Shown here: in pieces, positions 63,965-64,000 of the stretch
How the letters are laid out: each line of letters starts with the position of its first letter
Numbering within the stretch: position 1 is the first letter of the stretch
DNA from: Comamonadaceae bacterium
GTDB taxonomy: Bacteria > Pseudomonadota > Gammaproteobacteria > Burkholderiales > Burkholderiaceae_C
Direction of reading: 5' to 3'
NCBI GenBank assembly: GCA_947451385.1
Contig: CANFYZ010000001.1
Location: 62,001-126,000 of the forward strand
DNA: 64,000 nucleotides
Position numbers and translations under genes: made by a program
Notes under the pieces: model-generated
Told to the model about the DNA's origin: nothing
Seen by the model: only the letters and a program-made list of their open reading frames with translations
Databases searched by the model: none

Positions 63965-63993
63965 AATTTAAATGAGGCAACCGCCCCTGTCAA
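63965..63993 (-). promoter_or_regulatory. Promoter of the Bug-cupin-luciferase unit
   Basis: Read leftwards, TTGACA (complement of 63988-63993, a perfect -35) is followed by a 17-base spacer and TAAATT (complement of 63965-63970, 4 of 6 matches) as -10. A strongly AT-rich leader of about 55 bases follows to the Bug ATG at 63907. Confidence 0.6.
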
Positions 63994-63998
63994 CAGGG
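63985..63998. promoter_or_regulatory. 14-bp inverted repeat over the -35 box, candidate operator
   Basis: CCCTGT (63985-63990) and ACAGGG (63993-63998) are perfect arms around CA and cover the -35 hexamer of the promoter at 63965-63993. A protein bound here would block RNA polymerase. The regulator would be encoded beyond the window edge. Confidence 0.55.
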
Positions 63999-64000
63999 TT

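Overview
The window reads as a catabolic segment of a betaproteobacterial chromosome, most likely Burkholderiales/Comamonadaceae. The main evidence is twelve periplasmic binding proteins of the Bug (TctC-like) family, together with the CoA-ligase, CoA-transferase and SMP-30 repertoire typical of that group. I saw no rRNA, tRNA, transposase, integrase, CRISPR array or phage gene. Genes are tightly packed. Only one gap exceeds 300 bases (15286-15587), and several convergent genes end within a few bases of each other.

Layout. (1) 1-12.8 kb, mostly + strand: the 3' end of an amidohydrolase, an ABC-type solute-binding protein, a class III CoA-transferase, a GST (- strand), a Bug protein, an Asp-box protein, an HpaI-type aldolase, two convergent Bug genes, an AhpD-like protein, an amidase, a Bug gene and a quinone-reductase-like MDR enzyme. 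(2) 12.8-17.5 kb: a thiolase-P450 operon divergent from an acyl-CoA synthetase. (3) 17.5-23.8 kb: a GntR-controlled - strand operon (dehydratase, SMP-30 lactonase, Bug, uronate-dehydrogenase-like enzyme, RraA-like aldolase), with a second RraA-like gene diverging across a 30-bp operator-like palindrome. The enzyme set matches an oxidative sugar-acid (uronate/aldarate) route. (4) 24-32.3 kb, - strand: TetR, Zn-alcohol dehydrogenase, SDR, [2Fe-2S] ferredoxin, CYP153-like P450, Baeyer-Villiger-type flavoprotein, Bug, aldehyde dehydrogenase. This is an oxygenase module with no ferredoxin reductase in the window.

(5) 32.4-39 kb: IclR-Bug-DUF1254 divergent from acyl-CoA dehydrogenase-Bug-CoA-transferase, with a perfect inverted repeat between the two IclR-side starts. 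(6) 39-47.9 kb: a HisD/HpsN-like dehydrogenase and a LysR regulator divergent from a Rieske oxygenase, a TauD-type dioxygenase, two Bug proteins and a two-subunit aconitase-family hydro-lyase. This combination does not match a pathway I recognise. (7) 47.9-61.3 kb, visibly more GC-rich: CoA ligases, an ABC-type binding protein, Bug, CoA-transferase, crotonases, a maleylacetate-reductase-like enzyme and an MlrC-type protein. (8) 61.3-64 kb: a luciferase-like flavin oxidoreductase, a cupin and a Bug gene behind a recognisable promoter.

Overall the window looks like a series of small modules, most with an uptake receptor, one to six enzymes for oxygenation, CoA activation, lactone or aldol chemistry, and often its own regulator. 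No TctA/TctB membrane genes and no ABC permeases or ATPases are present, so the receptors must use membrane parts encoded elsewhere or have another role. Substrates are inferred from family membership only.
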